This document shows, one piece after another, positions 39,294-48,258 of a stretch of 64,000 nucleotides of DNA. Origin of the DNA: Micromonospora echinospora (GTDB taxonomy: Bacteria > Actinomycetota > Actinomycetes > Mycobacteriales > Micromonosporaceae); assembly GCF_900091495.1 (NCBI RefSeq), contig NZ_LT607413.1, forward strand, positions 1,984,001-2,048,000, read 5' to 3'. The notes beneath the pieces were generated by a model. That model saw nothing but the letters and a program-made list of their open reading frames with translations, did not search any database and was not told the origin of the DNA. Every line of letters begins with the position of its first letter. Within the stretch, counting starts at the first letter, position 1. The position numbers were made by a program, and so were the translations under genes.

Positions 39294-39312
39294 TTGAGTG
39301 GACTTGACTCAA
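39294..39312. promoter_or_regulatory. HAIR operator of the dnaK operon
   Basis: TTGAGT-N7-ACTCAA (39294-39299 and 39307-39312) is a perfect match to the core of the HspR-associated inverted repeat. It lies 67 bp upstream of the dnaK ATG, over the predicted transcription start. Confidence 0.93.
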
Positions 39313-39339
39313 TAGTGCCACGCCTGTCGCGATCGTCAA
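39311..39339 (-). promoter_or_regulatory. Predicted dnaK promoter
   Basis: Read on the minus strand, TTGACG (39334-39339) and ACTATT (39311-39316) are separated by 17 bp, a good housekeeping-sigma spacing. The -10 box abuts the HAIR, so a bound HspR would block initiation. A further half-HAIR-like GTTGAGT lies just upstream, near 39346-39352. Confidence 0.6.
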
Positions 39340-39423
39340 GTCGAGGTTGAGTCGACCCGACGCAACCCTTAACACCGGACCCCGCTGTTGTCTTCCCTTG
39401 CCCCGGTCGGGCACGCTTTAGCG

Positions 39424-41229
39424 GTGACGACGCACGGGGAATCCGCCACCCACTCCGGCGCGCCCGCCGTCGCCTCCCCCCACAGCGGAGCAGCCACCGC
39501 CGCGGAGGACCCGAGCGGGACACCCGGGGACGACCTGTCCGCCGCCCTCGCCGGCCTGCGCGCCGCAACCACGGCCGCCCGCTTCCCGCTCGACCTGCCC
39601 TCCGCCGAGCCGGCCCGGCGTAACGCCGCCGCCCTCACCGACCAGCTCGACGACTACCTCCTGCCCCGGCTCGCCCGGCTCGACGCCCCGCTGCTGGTGG
39701 TGGTCGGCGGCTCCACCGGCGCGGGCAAGTCGACCCTGGTCAACAGCCTGGTCCAGGCCCGGGTCAGCGCCGCCGGGGTGCTCCGGCCCACCACCCGGTC
39801 GCCGGTGCTGGTCTGCAACCCGGCCGACTCGGTCTGGTTCCGTCAGGGCGAGCTGCTGCCCGGGCTGACCCGCACCAGCGAGCCCAGCGAGGATCCGCGC
39901 ACCCTGCAACTGGTCACCGCACCCGCGCTCCCGGCCGGACTGGCCTTCCTCGACGCGCCGGACATCGACTCGGTGGTCGACGCCAACCGGGCGTTGGCCG
40001 GGCAGCTCCTCGCCGCCGCCGACCTCTGGCTCTTCGTCACCACCGCCGCCCGGTACGCCGACGCGGTCCCCTGGGAGCTGCTGCACAACGCCCGGGCCCG
40101 GGGAGCGGCCATCGCCCTCGTCCTGGACCGGGTTCCGCCGGAGGCCACCGAGGAGGTCTCCGCCCACCTCGCCGAGATGCTCGCCACCCACGACCTGGGC
40201 GCGGCCCCGCTCTTCGTCCTGCCGGAGACACAGGTCGACGGGCAGGGGCTGCTGCCGGAACGGGCGACGGCGCCACTGGGTGAGTGGTTCGCCCGGCTCG
40301 CCGCCGACGCGGAGGCCCGCGCCGCCGTGGTCCGGCAGACCCTCGACGGCGCGCTCGCCGCGCTCGGCCCGATCACCGAAACCCTCGCCGGGGCCGCCGA
40401 CGAGCAGGCCACCGCCGCCGACGCGCTCGACGACCGGGTACGCGGCGCGTACCGCGGCGCCCAGCGCACCGTCGAGCAGGGCCTCTCCGACGGTCGACTG
40501 CTCCGGGGCGAGGTGCTGGCCCGCTGGCAGGAGTTCGTCGGCACCGGCGAGTTCTTCCGCACCCTGGAGGCGCGGATCGGACGGCTCCGCGACCGCGTCG
40601 TCGCGGCCGTCACCGGGCGACCGGCCCCCGCCAACGAGCTGCGTGACGCCATCGAGTCCCAGCTGGTCACCCTGCTGCGCGGGGTGGCCGCCGAGGCGGC
40701 CGAGAACGCGTACACCGGGTGGCGGGCCCACCCGGCCGGCGCGGCGCTGCTCGAACCGGACCTGGCGCATCCCTCCGCCGACCTGCCGGAACGCGCCGAG
40801 CGGCTGGTCCGCGACTGGCAGCGGGGCGTGCTGGACCTGGTCCGCACCGAGGGCGGCGACAAACGCTTCGTCGCCCGGACGGCGGCGTACGCGGTCAACG
40901 CCACCGGCCTCGCCGTGATGATCGCGGTGTTCGCCTCGACCGCCTTCGTGCCGACCGGGCTGGAGGTGGCCACCGGGGCGGGCACCACGGTCGCCGCGCA
41001 GGCCGTCCTCCAGGCGATCTTCGGCGACCAGGCGGTCCGCAACCTCGCCCGCCGGGCCCGGGGCGACCTGCTGGAACGGGTCGACACGCTGCTCGACGAG
41101 GAGGCGGCGCGGTTCCTCGCCCGTACCGCGAGCGCCCGGCCGGAGGCGGACACCGCCGCCGACCTGCGGGCCGCCGCCGCGCGGGTGGCCGACGCCCGGG
41201 AGCGCGCCGACCTGGACGTGACCCGGTGA
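39424..41229 (+). CDS. Dynamin-like/YfjP-type membrane GTPase, first of a pair
   Basis: The 601-aa protein has the P-loop GGSTGAGKST near residues 95-104, a G2-like Thr pair in RPTTRSP and G3 DAPDIDS. The position of G4 reads VLDRVP, lacking the usual NKxD, so guanine recognition may be weak. The middle is helical. A membrane hairpin near 490-530 (ATGLAVMIAVFASTAFV) is followed by a charged helix. This layout fits bacterial dynamin-like proteins that remodel membranes. The GTG at 39424 has no ribosome site and may be leaderless. Its stop overlaps the start of the second GTPase. Confidence 0.82.
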   Translation: MTTHGESATHSGAPAVASPHSGAATAAEDPSGTPGDDLSAALAGLRAATTAARFPLDLPSAEPARRNAAALTDQLDDYLLPRLARLDAPLLVVVGGSTGAGKSTLVNSLVQARVSAAGVLRPTTRSPVLVCNPADSVWFRQGELLPGLTRTSEPSEDPRTLQLVTAPALPAGLAFLDAPDIDSVVDANRALAGQLLAAADLWLFVTTAARYADAVPWELLHNARARGAAIALVLDRVPPEATEEVSAHLAEMLATHDLGAAPLFVLPETQVDGQGLLPERATAPLGEWFARLAADAEARAAVVRQTLDGALAALGPITETLAGAADEQATAADALDDRVRGAYRGAQRTVEQGLSDGRLLRGEVLARWQEFVGTGEFFRTLEARIGRLRDRVVAAVTGRPAPANELRDAIESQLVTLLRGVAAEAAENAYTGWRAHPAGAALLEPDLAHPSADLPERAERLVRDWQRGVLDLVRTEGGDKRFVARTAAYAVNATGLAVMIAVFASTAFVPTGLEVATGAGTTVAAQAVLQAIFGDQAVRNLARRARGDLLERVDTLLDEEAARFLARTASARPEADTAADLRAAAARVADARERADLDVTR

Positions 41230-42923
41230 CCGGAATCGTCGGCCGGATGCGGGACGCGCTCCGCGGCGGGCAGCGGGTCGACCCGGACGACCTGATCACC
41301 CGCCTCGACGCGGTCCGCCGGTTCCTCACCGCCGTCGACGGCCACCTCCCCGACGAACGGCTCGTCCCGGCGCACACCCTGGTCGAACGGGCCGGCACCC
41401 GACTCGCCCTCTCCCGCGACCACACCGTGGTCGCCCTGGCCGGGGCGACCGGCAGCGGCAAGTCCAGCCTGTTCAACGCGCTCGCCCGGCTGGACCTCTC
41501 CCCGGTCGGGGTACGCCGGCCCACCACCGGCGTGGCGCACGCCTGCGTGTGGGGACCACTCGACGGCGCGACCCGGCTGCTCGACTGGATCGGCGTGCTG
41601 CCCCGGCACCGGTTCATCCGGGAGAGCGCCCTGGACGGCGACGACGAGTCCGCCCTGCACGGACTGGTCCTGCTCGACCTGCCCGACTTCGACTCGGTGC
41701 AGCATGCCCACCGGCTGGAGGTGGACCGGCTGCTCGGCCTGGTCGACCTGGTCATCTGGGTGGTCGACCCGCAGAAGTACGCCGACCGGCTGGTGCACAC
41801 CGCCTACCTGCGCGAGTTCCACCGCCACCGGGACGTCACCCTGGTCGTGCTCAACCAGGCCGACCGGCTGCCCCCGGCCGAGGTGCCCCGGGTCCTCGAC
41901 GACCTGCGCCGGCTGCTCGACGCCGACGGCCTGACCGGGGTGCCGCTGCTCGCCACCACCGCCGTCGACCCCTCCGGCACCACCGAACTGCGGGCCAGCC
42001 TGGAGTCGACGGTCGCCGAGCGGCAGGCGTCCCTGCGGCGGCTGGCCGGCGACGTCGACACCGTCGTGGAGCGCCTCGCCGACCTGGTCGGCCCGGAACC
42101 CGCCGGTGCCGGGCCGGACACCGCCGGCAGCCGTGTCCTGACCGACGCGCTGGCCGGAGCGGCCGGGGTGCCGGCGGTGACCACGGCGGTCGAGGCGGCG
42201 TACCGGCACCGGGCGGCGAGCGCCACCGGCTGGCCGCTGGTCCGGGGCTGGCGTCGTCTTCGGCCGGACCCGCTGCGGCGGCTGCACCTGCCCGGCCCGG
42301 GCGGGGCCGGCGGGTCGGCCGACGAGTTGAGCGCGAAGCCGGTCGCCGCGACCTCCGTACCCGACCCGACCGCCGCCCAGCGCTCGGCGCTGGGGCTGGC
42401 CGTCCGGGCGGTGGCCGAGCGGGCCGGCGGCGACCTGCCGGGGCCGTGGCCGGCGGCGGTCACCGGCGCGGCCCGGTCCCGCCTCGGCGACGTGCCGGAC
42501 GCACTGGACCGGGCGGTCGCCGGCACCGACCTCGACGTGCCCGAACGGCCCCTGTGGTGGCGGCTGGTCGGCGCGCTCCAGTGGCTGGTGACCCTCACCG
42601 CCGTCGCCGGGCTGGCCTGGCTGGTGCTCGGGTACGCGTTGCGCGCCCTCGGCCTGCCCGATCCGGACGAGCCGATGGTCGGCGAGGTGCCGCTGCCGAC
42701 GCTGCTGCTGCTCGGCGGGCTGCTCGCCGGACTACTGGTCACGGCGGTGACCCGCCCGGTCGTCCGTTGGGCCGCCCGGCGCACCCGGCTCCGCGCGGAG
42801 CGACGGCTCACCGCCGCCGTGGCAGGGGTCGGTGCGGAGCACGTGCTGACCCCGGTCCGCGCGGTGCTCACCTCGTACGCCGACGCCCGGGACGCGCTGC
42901 GGGTGGCGGCCGGAAAGAAGTGA
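41226..42923 (+). CDS. YfjP-type membrane GTPase, second of a pair
   Basis: The 565-aa protein starts at a GTG that overlaps the previous stop (GTGA). G1 is GATGSGKSS near residues 74-82, G2 lies in VRRPTTG, G3 is DLPDFDS and G4 is VVLNQADRL, so it has a complete GTP site, unlike its partner. Two TM helices near 447-465 and 489-508 and a basic tail anchor it. Paired, co-translated GTPases of this type are the pattern of DynA/DynB-like proteins, which form heteromers at division septa in Streptomyces. Orthology here is not established. Confidence 0.85.
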   Translation: MTGIVGRMRDALRGGQRVDPDDLITRLDAVRRFLTAVDGHLPDERLVPAHTLVERAGTRLALSRDHTVVALAGATGSGKSSLFNALARLDLSPVGVRRPTTGVAHACVWGPLDGATRLLDWIGVLPRHRFIRESALDGDDESALHGLVLLDLPDFDSVQHAHRLEVDRLLGLVDLVIWVVDPQKYADRLVHTAYLREFHRHRDVTLVVLNQADRLPPAEVPRVLDDLRRLLDADGLTGVPLLATTAVDPSGTTELRASLESTVAERQASLRRLAGDVDTVVERLADLVGPEPAGAGPDTAGSRVLTDALAGAAGVPAVTTAVEAAYRHRAASATGWPLVRGWRRLRPDPLRRLHLPGPGGAGGSADELSAKPVAATSVPDPTAAQRSALGLAVRAVAERAGGDLPGPWPAAVTGAARSRLGDVPDALDRAVAGTDLDVPERPLWWRLVGALQWLVTLTAVAGLAWLVLGYALRALGLPDPDEPMVGEVPLPTLLLLGGLLAGLLVTAVTRPVVRWAARRTRLRAERRLTAAVAGVGAEHVLTPVRAVLTSYADARDALRVAAGKK

Positions 42924-42969
42924 TCCCGGCCTTCCTCCCACCGGGGTTCCGGCGGCGTAGGGTCGATCC

Positions 42970-44181
42970 ATGGCCACGACTCACACCCCCTACGACGCGG
43001 TACTGCACGCAGCCCGCGACGTGAGCCGGCTCGACTGCGCCCTCGACGCCGAGATGCTCGGCACGGCACTGCTCGGCAGCGTCTACGCGGTCGCGGAGTC
43101 CGACCGCAGCACGGCCGTACGGGAGTTCGTGAGCGGCTTCCTCGCCGCCACGTCCCGTCGGCGGACCGCCTCGGCCACCACCATCCGGCGGGTGTTCGCC
43201 CGACTCGTGCCGGACGCCGAGGGCGCCGACCGGGTCAAGCCCGGCGCGCAGGCCCCGTCCTGGTCCGACCAGCTCGGCCGGGTGCACCTCACCGGCTGCT
43301 GGGCCTACGGCGACGTGTACGGCGACCAGACCTCCTACCTCGCCACCTTCGCCTACGACGAGGCGGCCGGCGGGCCGGAGCACGCCATGGTCGCCCTGGT
43401 CGACCACAACATCGGCATCACCAAGGACATCTTCGTCGGCGGACCGGCCGAACGGATCCTGGAGCAGGTCCGGCAGATGTGTGCCACCGACGAGCTGACC
43501 TGGTTCCGGACGGAGGACCCGGCCCGGCTGCACAGCGAGGTGTCCCGCCACCTGGCGATCACCGACGACCTCGGCGACCTGCCCGGCGAGGGTTCCCTCG
43601 CCACCGACCGGACGATCGCCGGGGCCCGGCTGGCCCTGCTGCCCCGCCCGGTCCGGACCCCGGTGGACCCGGAACCGCTCACCCCGGCCGAGCGCACCGC
43701 GCTGGTACGCCAGTTCCTCGCCTCGCCGGAGGCCGCCCGGTTCGGCCTCGACACCATGGACGGCCCGGAGCTGGCGTCCCTGCACTTCTGCCTGAGCCTG
43801 CTGCTGGACCACGCGGCGAGCTTCCCGGACGCCGACCCGCTGCGGTGGAGCCCGACGGTGGCCGAGCTGTTCCTGCTCGACTGGGTGCACCGGCGGGCCG
43901 TGCTGGACATGGACGACGCCGCCCTGCTTCCCCGGGTGCTGCGTGCCTGGGCCGGGTACGCCGCACGCCGGCGCGGCCTGCCCGAGTCCGCGGCCAGCCA
44001 GACGGACAGCGCGATCGAGGAGATGGTGCCGGAGTTCGCCCGCCTCTACAGCACCGGCGAGCGGCGCAGTCCCGCCACGGCAGCGGTGGCCCAGCTGATG
44101 GCCGACGGCGTCGATCCCGACGACCCGGAGGCCCTGCACGCCTGGATCGAGGCCAACCGCCACCACCTCACCGACGACTGA
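42970..44181 (+). CDS. Conserved hypothetical protein, 403 aa
   Basis: Large soluble protein without signal or TM helices. N-terminal segment DAVLHAARDVSRLDCALDAE, a central block with HLTGCWAYGDVYGDQTSYLATFAY and HAMVALVDHNIGITKDIFVG, and a helical C-terminal half with LHFCLSLLLDHAASF and ELFLLDWVHRRAVLD. The ATG is preceded only by a weak site. It follows the GTPase pair by 46 bp on the same strand, so co-transcription is possible. I do not recognise the family. The central HxxG and DH residues could be catalytic, but no known motif matches. Confidence 0.65.
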   Translation: MATTHTPYDAVLHAARDVSRLDCALDAEMLGTALLGSVYAVAESDRSTAVREFVSGFLAATSRRRTASATTIRRVFARLVPDAEGADRVKPGAQAPSWSDQLGRVHLTGCWAYGDVYGDQTSYLATFAYDEAAGGPEHAMVALVDHNIGITKDIFVGGPAERILEQVRQMCATDELTWFRTEDPARLHSEVSRHLAITDDLGDLPGEGSLATDRTIAGARLALLPRPVRTPVDPEPLTPAERTALVRQFLASPEAARFGLDTMDGPELASLHFCLSLLLDHAASFPDADPLRWSPTVAELFLLDWVHRRAVLDMDDAALLPRVLRAWAGYAARRRGLPESAASQTDSAIEEMVPEFARLYSTGERRSPATAAVAQLMADGVDPDDPEALHAWIEANRHHLTDD

Positions 44182-44219
44182 CCCACTCCGCCTCCGCCGG
44201 GCCCTGAGGTGCCCTGCGG

Positions 44220-45137
44220 CTAGTGGGCTCCGGTCACCAGTGCCAGGTGCCGGGCGGCGACGGAGAGGGTGATCCGCTGGCCCCAGGCCAGGGTGAGCCG
44301 GTCCGACTCCAGGCCGTCGGCGAAGGCGACCAGACCGTCGGACTCGGCGGTCAGCTCCAGGGTGCCGTCCGTGCCCAGCCGACCGGCGGTGAGGCTGGCC
44401 CCGGTGACCGGCGACGGCCAGGCCTCCCGGACGAACCAGCAGAGCGCCGGTTCGTCCGGGGTGGGCAGCCGGGGCGGGTCCGGACGGTCCCGGGCGATCG
44501 AGGCGCACCAGCCGGTCGCCCCGGTGCCGCTGCTCACCACCAGGCCGGAGGAGGACTGCCGCTCCCGTCGGGTCCGCCCGCCGGCGTTCTCGGCGAGCAG
44601 GTACCGGGCGGACTGGTGGGACACGTGACCGACGTACACCTCGTTGAGGCCGACCAGTTCCTGTCCGTCGTCGAGGACGGCGCGCGCCATGGTCCGCCGC
44701 TCGGTGGTGGCCCGCCCGGCGACGACCGCCCGGAGCAGGTCGGCCACCTGGTCGGGCGTGGAGCGGACCAGGATCCCGGCGTTGCGGCCGGGATCGGGGT
44801 CGACCCCGACGACCGGCTGCCGGTCGAGGTACTTGGCGACGTTGGCGACCAGCCCGTCCGGGCCGACCGCGACCACGACGTCCTCCGGGGCGAAGAGGAA
44901 GCGGGGCAGGTCGTCCCGGTCGACCGAGCCGCGTCGCCAGTCGGCCGGTACGGCCGCGCCGACCGTGGTCAGCGCGGTCTGGAGCAGTTCGTGCCGGTGG
45001 ATCACCTCGGCCAGGTCACCGCCCCGGGCCTTCAGGTACCACGCCGCCGCGGCGCGGGTGCCGTGCCGCGCGAGCAGGTCGTCCAGCTCGCTGCGCCGGC
45101 TGACGACCACGACCCGGGGGGCCAGGGTGGCGCTCAC
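44220..45137 (-). CDS. NAD-kinase-like protein with altered active-site motifs
   Basis: The 305-aa protein follows the NAD kinase layout: GPDGLVANVAKYLD in place of the GGDGT loop, the GLNEVYVG strand (family: ALNEV) and SSGTGATGW for the usual TPTGSTAY. The Asp of the first motif is kept, while the second Gly and the Thr are changed. It could still bind NAD(P) without, or with altered, kinase activity. Its GTG start overlaps the SPFH stop (GTGA), so it is coupled to that gene. With the facing NrtR-type regulator this suggests an NAD-responsive operon (inference). Confidence 0.72.
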   Translation of the reverse strand: MSATLAPRVVVVSRRSELDDLLARHGTRAAAAWYLKARGGDLAEVIHRHELLQTALTTVGAAVPADWRRGSVDRDDLPRFLFAPEDVVVAVGPDGLVANVAKYLDRQPVVGVDPDPGRNAGILVRSTPDQVADLLRAVVAGRATTERRTMARAVLDDGQELVGLNEVYVGHVSHQSARYLLAENAGGRTRRERQSSSGLVVSSGTGATGWCASIARDRPDPPRLPTPDEPALCWFVREAWPSPVTGASLTAGRLGTDGTLELTAESDGLVAFADGLESDRLTLAWGQRITLSVAARHLALVTGAH

Positions 45138-46198
45138 CGGTCGCTCCCGCCGAGCCGGGTCAGCAGGTCGGCGAGCAGGTCCGGGGTGACGGTGAGCTGA
45201 CCGATCTGCGGCAGCTGACCGGCCAGCTCGCGCAGCGCGAGGGCGTGCAGCACCTCGACCGGGAGCTGGGCGTACGCCGCCAGCCTGGCCGTCTCGGACT
45301 CGGCCTCGGCCTGGCCGAGCACGCGTACCCCGTCGGCCTTCGCGGCGGCGAGGACACGCTCCTTCTCGGCCTCGGCGGTGGAGAGCACCCGGGCACGTTC
45401 GGCGGCGGCCGCGTCGGCGACCTTCTCGCGTTCCGCCTTGCCCTGGGCGGCGGCGAGTTCGGCGGCGGCGTCCAGTTCGGCCCGACGGCGGGTGTTCGCG
45501 CCGTGCTGTTCCACGAGCTGCTGTTCCCGACGGGCCAGCTCGATCTTGTTCTGGAGCTCGTTCTCGGCGATCGAGCGCTCCTGCTCGACGGCCTGGGCCC
45601 GGCGGGCGTACGTGGCCCGATCGGCCTCGACCTGCACCGCCTCGCGGGTGGGGGTCTGGAGTGCCCGTTCCAGTTCCGGTTCGGGACGGATGGCGACCAC
45701 CCGGGCGCTGACCACGGCGACCCCGACGTCGGCGAGCCGGGGTTCGGTGCCGAGGGCGGCCGAGACCGCCTCCCGCACCGGGGCGATGGTGGTGAGCGCC
45801 TCGGCCAGCGGGACCCGGGCGAGCAGGTCGAGGGCCGGTTGCTGGGCCAGTTCGGCGAGGAGCGTGGCGACCTGGTCCAGCGGTCGGGCCCGCGCCACGC
45901 CGGTGCGCGGGTCGACGGAGAAGTCGAGCCGGGTGGCGGCGAGCGCCGGGTCGGCCACCCGGTAGGTCACGGTGGCCTGCACGGTGACGTCCGCGAAGTC
46001 GCCGGTACGGGCGTGGAAGAGCAGGGGCAGTTCCCGGTCGTCGACCGGCACCTCGCTGAGCACGGCGTGCAGCGGCCGGTACCAGAAGGACAGCCCGGTG
46101 CCCTCCCGACGGACCCGGCCACCGGTCGAGTGTCGTACCCAGCTCGTCGGGGTGCCGCGCAGGTGCCGCAGGAAGAGTCGTCGCGAGACGTCAGCCAT
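45134..46198 (-). CDS. SPFH/Band-7 domain protein
   Basis: The 354-aa protein has a stomatin/flotillin-type SPFH domain (about residues 20-190: [45 protein letters not shown]) followed by a long Ala/Glu/Arg coiled coil (about 190-300). The C-terminus is [22 protein letters not shown]. There is no N-terminal TM helix, so it may associate with the membrane peripherally, as flotillins do, or act as a soluble scaffold. It is the first gene of the minus-strand pair and faces the Nudix regulator across 73 bp holding GATAA half-sites. Confidence 0.85.
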   Translation of the reverse strand: MADVSRRLFLRHLRGTPTSWVRHSTGGRVRREGTGLSFWYRPLHAVLSEVPVDDRELPLLFHARTGDFADVTVQATVTYRVADPALAATRLDFSVDPRTGVARARPLDQVATLLAELAQQPALDLLARVPLAEALTTIAPVREAVSAALGTEPRLADVGVAVVSARVVAIRPEPELERALQTPTREAVQVEADRATYARRAQAVEQERSIAENELQNKIELARREQQLVEQHGANTRRRAELDAAAELAAAQGKAEREKVADAAAAERARVLSTAEAEKERVLAAAKADGVRVLGQAEAESETARLAAYAQLPVEVLHALALRELAGQLPQIGQLTVTPDLLADLLTRLGGSDR

Positions 46199-46225
46199 GA
46201 TCGTCCTCCCCTTTTTCGTCCCACC

Positions 46226-46267
46226 GACGATAAAACGTCTGGTAGATTATCGTCAAGGTGGTGATAA
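46226..46267. promoter_or_regulatory. Operator with GATAA/TTATC half-sites between the SPFH and Nudix genes
   Basis: GACGATAA (46226-46233) and TTATCGTC (46247-46254) are perfect 8-bp inverted arms 13 bp apart. A third GATAA half-site at 46263-46267 forms a second inverted pair with the middle one. This AT-rich island in the 73-bp divergent gap is the natural binding site for the adjacent NrtR-type regulator. Confidence 0.75.
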
Positions 46268-46271
46268 ACAC

Positions 46272-46958
46272 GTGACCGAGTACCCGCCGTTCGCGGTGAC
46301 CGCCGACCTGGTGGTGCTGACCGTCCGCACCGACGAGCTGCACGTGCTGCTGGTCCGGCGGGGGGTGGCACCGTACGAGGGCTGCTGGGCGCTGCCCGGC
46401 GGGTTCGTCGGCATCGACGAGGACCTGCCCGACGCGGCCGTTCGCGAGCTGACCGAGGAGACCGGCCTGCCCGAGCCGGCCGGGCACCTGGAGCAGCTCG
46501 GCACGTACGGCCACCCGACCCGGGATCCGCGCGCCCGGGTGGTGACCGTCGCCTGGCTCGCCCTCCTGCCCGACCTGCCGGCCCCGGTCGCGGGGTCGGA
46601 CGCGGCCGCCGCCGACTGGGTGCCGGTCAACCGGCTCGACCGGGCACGGCTCGCCTTCGACCACGGGCGGATCCTGACCGACGGGCTGGAACGGGCCCGG
46701 GCCAAGCTGGAGTACACCCCGCTGGCGGCGGCGTTCTGCCCGCCCGAGTTCACCGTCGCCCAGCTGCGCGCGGTCTACGAGACGGTCTGGGACACCACGC
46801 TCGACCCGCGCAACTTCCATCGCAAGGTCACCGGCACCCCGGGGTTCGTCGAATCGACGGGACGGAGCACCGAGGGTGAGCGGGGGCGTCCGGCCCAACT
46901 CTTCCGGCGCGGCCCCGCCACCCTGTTGCACCCGCCGATGCTCCGCCCGTCCGCCTAG
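46272..46958 (+). CDS. NrtR-type Nudix/winged-helix regulator
   Basis: The 228-aa protein has an N-terminal Nudix domain whose box G44-x5-E50-x7-REL-x-EE-x-GL is intact, and a C-terminal winged helix ([23 protein letters not shown], then [10 protein letters not shown]). This is the NrtR build. Known NrtR proteins sense ADP-ribose or related molecules and repress NAD-synthesis genes. Because the box is intact, hydrolysis may also occur. GTG start at 46272. It should regulate itself and the divergent SPFH/NAD-kinase-like pair through the operator in between. The C-terminal ~30 residues are Arg/Pro-rich. Confidence 0.88.
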   Translation: MTEYPPFAVTADLVVLTVRTDELHVLLVRRGVAPYEGCWALPGGFVGIDEDLPDAAVRELTEETGLPEPAGHLEQLGTYGHPTRDPRARVVTVAWLALLPDLPAPVAGSDAAAADWVPVNRLDRARLAFDHGRILTDGLERARAKLEYTPLAAAFCPPEFTVAQLRAVYETVWDTTLDPRNFHRKVTGTPGFVESTGRSTEGERGRPAQLFRRGPATLLHPPMLRPSA

Positions 46959-46973
46959 AGCCTCGCCCGGTCC

Positions 46974-47504
46974 TCAGCGCAGCGGCGTGTAGACGGTGAC
47001 CGCGACAAGGGCACCGAGCGCGGCGCCGGCCAGCACCTGGCCGACCGTGTGGTCGCCCAGGCGCACCCGCGACCACCCCACCAGGACGAGCAGGGGCGAA
47101 CCGGCCAGCAGCCCTGCTCCCAAGGTCGACGCCAGGACGACCAGCGCTCCTGCGGCCACCGCCGTGTGGATCGACATCTTCCACCAGTGGCTCACCGACA
47201 CCGCCACCACCAGCCCCACCACCCCGGCGGCGACCAGGGCGAGCACCGGCCGGGGCGCGCCGAGGGCGGCGAGCAGGACGAGCCCGCCGGCCGCCGACGT
47301 GATCCCGACCAGCAGGGGGATCCGGCGCTGCTCGCGGATCCGCACGTGGTGGTCGGTGAGCCGGCCCCGGCGTACCCCGCCGAGGATGTAGGCGATCGGG
47401 ATGCCGCTGGCGAAGACGGTGGCGAGCAGACCCCAACCCAGGCCACCCACACCACTGCGGGCGCTGTGCCAGCCGACCGCGACGAGCAGGACGCTGACCA
47501 GCAC
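46974..47504 (-). CDS. PAP2-superfamily-like membrane protein
   Basis: At least 176 aa with 5-6 hydrophobic helices. The C-terminal motifs SHWWKMSIH and SRVRLGDH-TVGQVLAG resemble PAP2 phosphatase motifs (SGH and SR-x5-H-x3-D), but the final Asp is Gln and the first KxxxxxxRP motif is not seen, so activity is doubtful. The frame stays open upstream of the GTG at 47504 with no good start, so the true N-terminus may lie up to about 30 residues further out, perhaps from a rare CTG. It converges with the Nudix regulator, 15 bp between stops. Confidence 0.7.
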   Translation of the reverse strand: MLVSVLLVAVGWHSARSGVGGLGWGLLATVFASGIPIAYILGGVRRGRLTDHHVRIREQRRIPLLVGITSAAGGLVLLAALGAPRPVLALVAAGVVGLVVAVSVSHWWKMSIHTAVAAGALVVLASTLGAGLLAGSPLLVLVGWSRVRLGDHTVGQVLAGAALGALVAVTVYTPLR

Positions 47505-47610
47505 CGCCGGGGCGGTGGCCTCGGTGACGACCCGCGCCAGCCGCCCGCCCGCGCCGGGGCGCGTACCGTCCGGCGTCGCGGTCCGGTCCTCTGACGCGCT
47601 CAGGGTCCGG

Positions 47611-48258
47611 TCACCGGACCGCGCCCGGGGCGGACGACGGCGGTGGAACGGGGGACGGCGACGGGACGGCCGGCGAGGGAACGCAGGTCACACCGGTCGA
47701 CTCGGCGCACGTGCCACTGGGTGTCGGAGTGGGCTCCGGGGGCGGCGTGGGTTCCTGACCCGGATCCGGGGAGCCGGTCGGGGCGGGCGTCGTCGGCGTG
47801 GGGGCCGCCGTGGGGCGGGGCGTCCGGCTCGGTACGGGCTTCGACGGAGCCGGCGGCCGGGCCGGGGGCGCCGTTCGCGGGTGCGCCGACGGTGACGGGC
47901 CTCCGACCGGAACGGCGGACGTGGCGCCACCGGCCGGCGAGTGGATCGGGGCGGCGAAGCCCGGGGACGCCGGGCGGGGCGGCCCGACCACCACCGGCCC
48001 CCGCGAGGGCGTCGGGATGAACGGAGTGTCGGCTTTCGGCAGTGCGGTGCCCCCCACGGTGGCCGAGCCGGCGCTGATCGCGGCGAGGATCGGCATGGAG
48101 GCGGTGCCGGCGAGCAGGGCGACGGTGAACAGGTAGCCGCGCGTCGGGCCGGGAGAACCCGGGGCCCGGTGCGCACCGACGACCCGCCGGTAGCCGGCCG
48201 CCCCGGCGGCGCGGTGCCGACCCAGCAACGGAGGACCGGGACCGTCGTTCTCGAACAC
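47611..48258 (-). CDS. Membrane-anchored Pro/Thr/Ser-rich protein
   Basis: The 215-aa protein starts at a GTG behind AGGAGG. One TM helix near residues 43-66 (YLFTVALLAGTASMPILAAISAG) is followed by about 150 residues rich in Pro, Thr, Ser and Ala, with one Cys pair (GTCAESTGVTCVPS). The tail is probably extracellular, possibly glycosylated and wall-spanning. No enzyme domain. A short perfect hairpin (47604-47620) overlaps the stop codon. Function unknown. Confidence 0.65.
   Translation of the reverse strand: MFENDGPGPPLLGRHRAAGAAGYRRVVGAHRAPGSPGPTRGYLFTVALLAGTASMPILAAISAGSATVGGTALPKADTPFIPTPSRGPVVVGPPRPASPGFAAPIHSPAGGATSAVPVGGPSPSAHPRTAPPARPPAPSKPVPSRTPRPTAAPTPTTPAPTGSPDPGQEPTPPPEPTPTPSGTCAESTGVTCVPSPAVPSPSPVPPPSSAPGAVR

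Noticed and set aside
44220..45137. Assignment as the essential NAD kinase (nadK/ppnK)
   Set aside because: The GGDGT and TPTGSTAY motifs are both altered, and the gene is coupled to an SPFH gene, so it is better treated as a divergent homologue.
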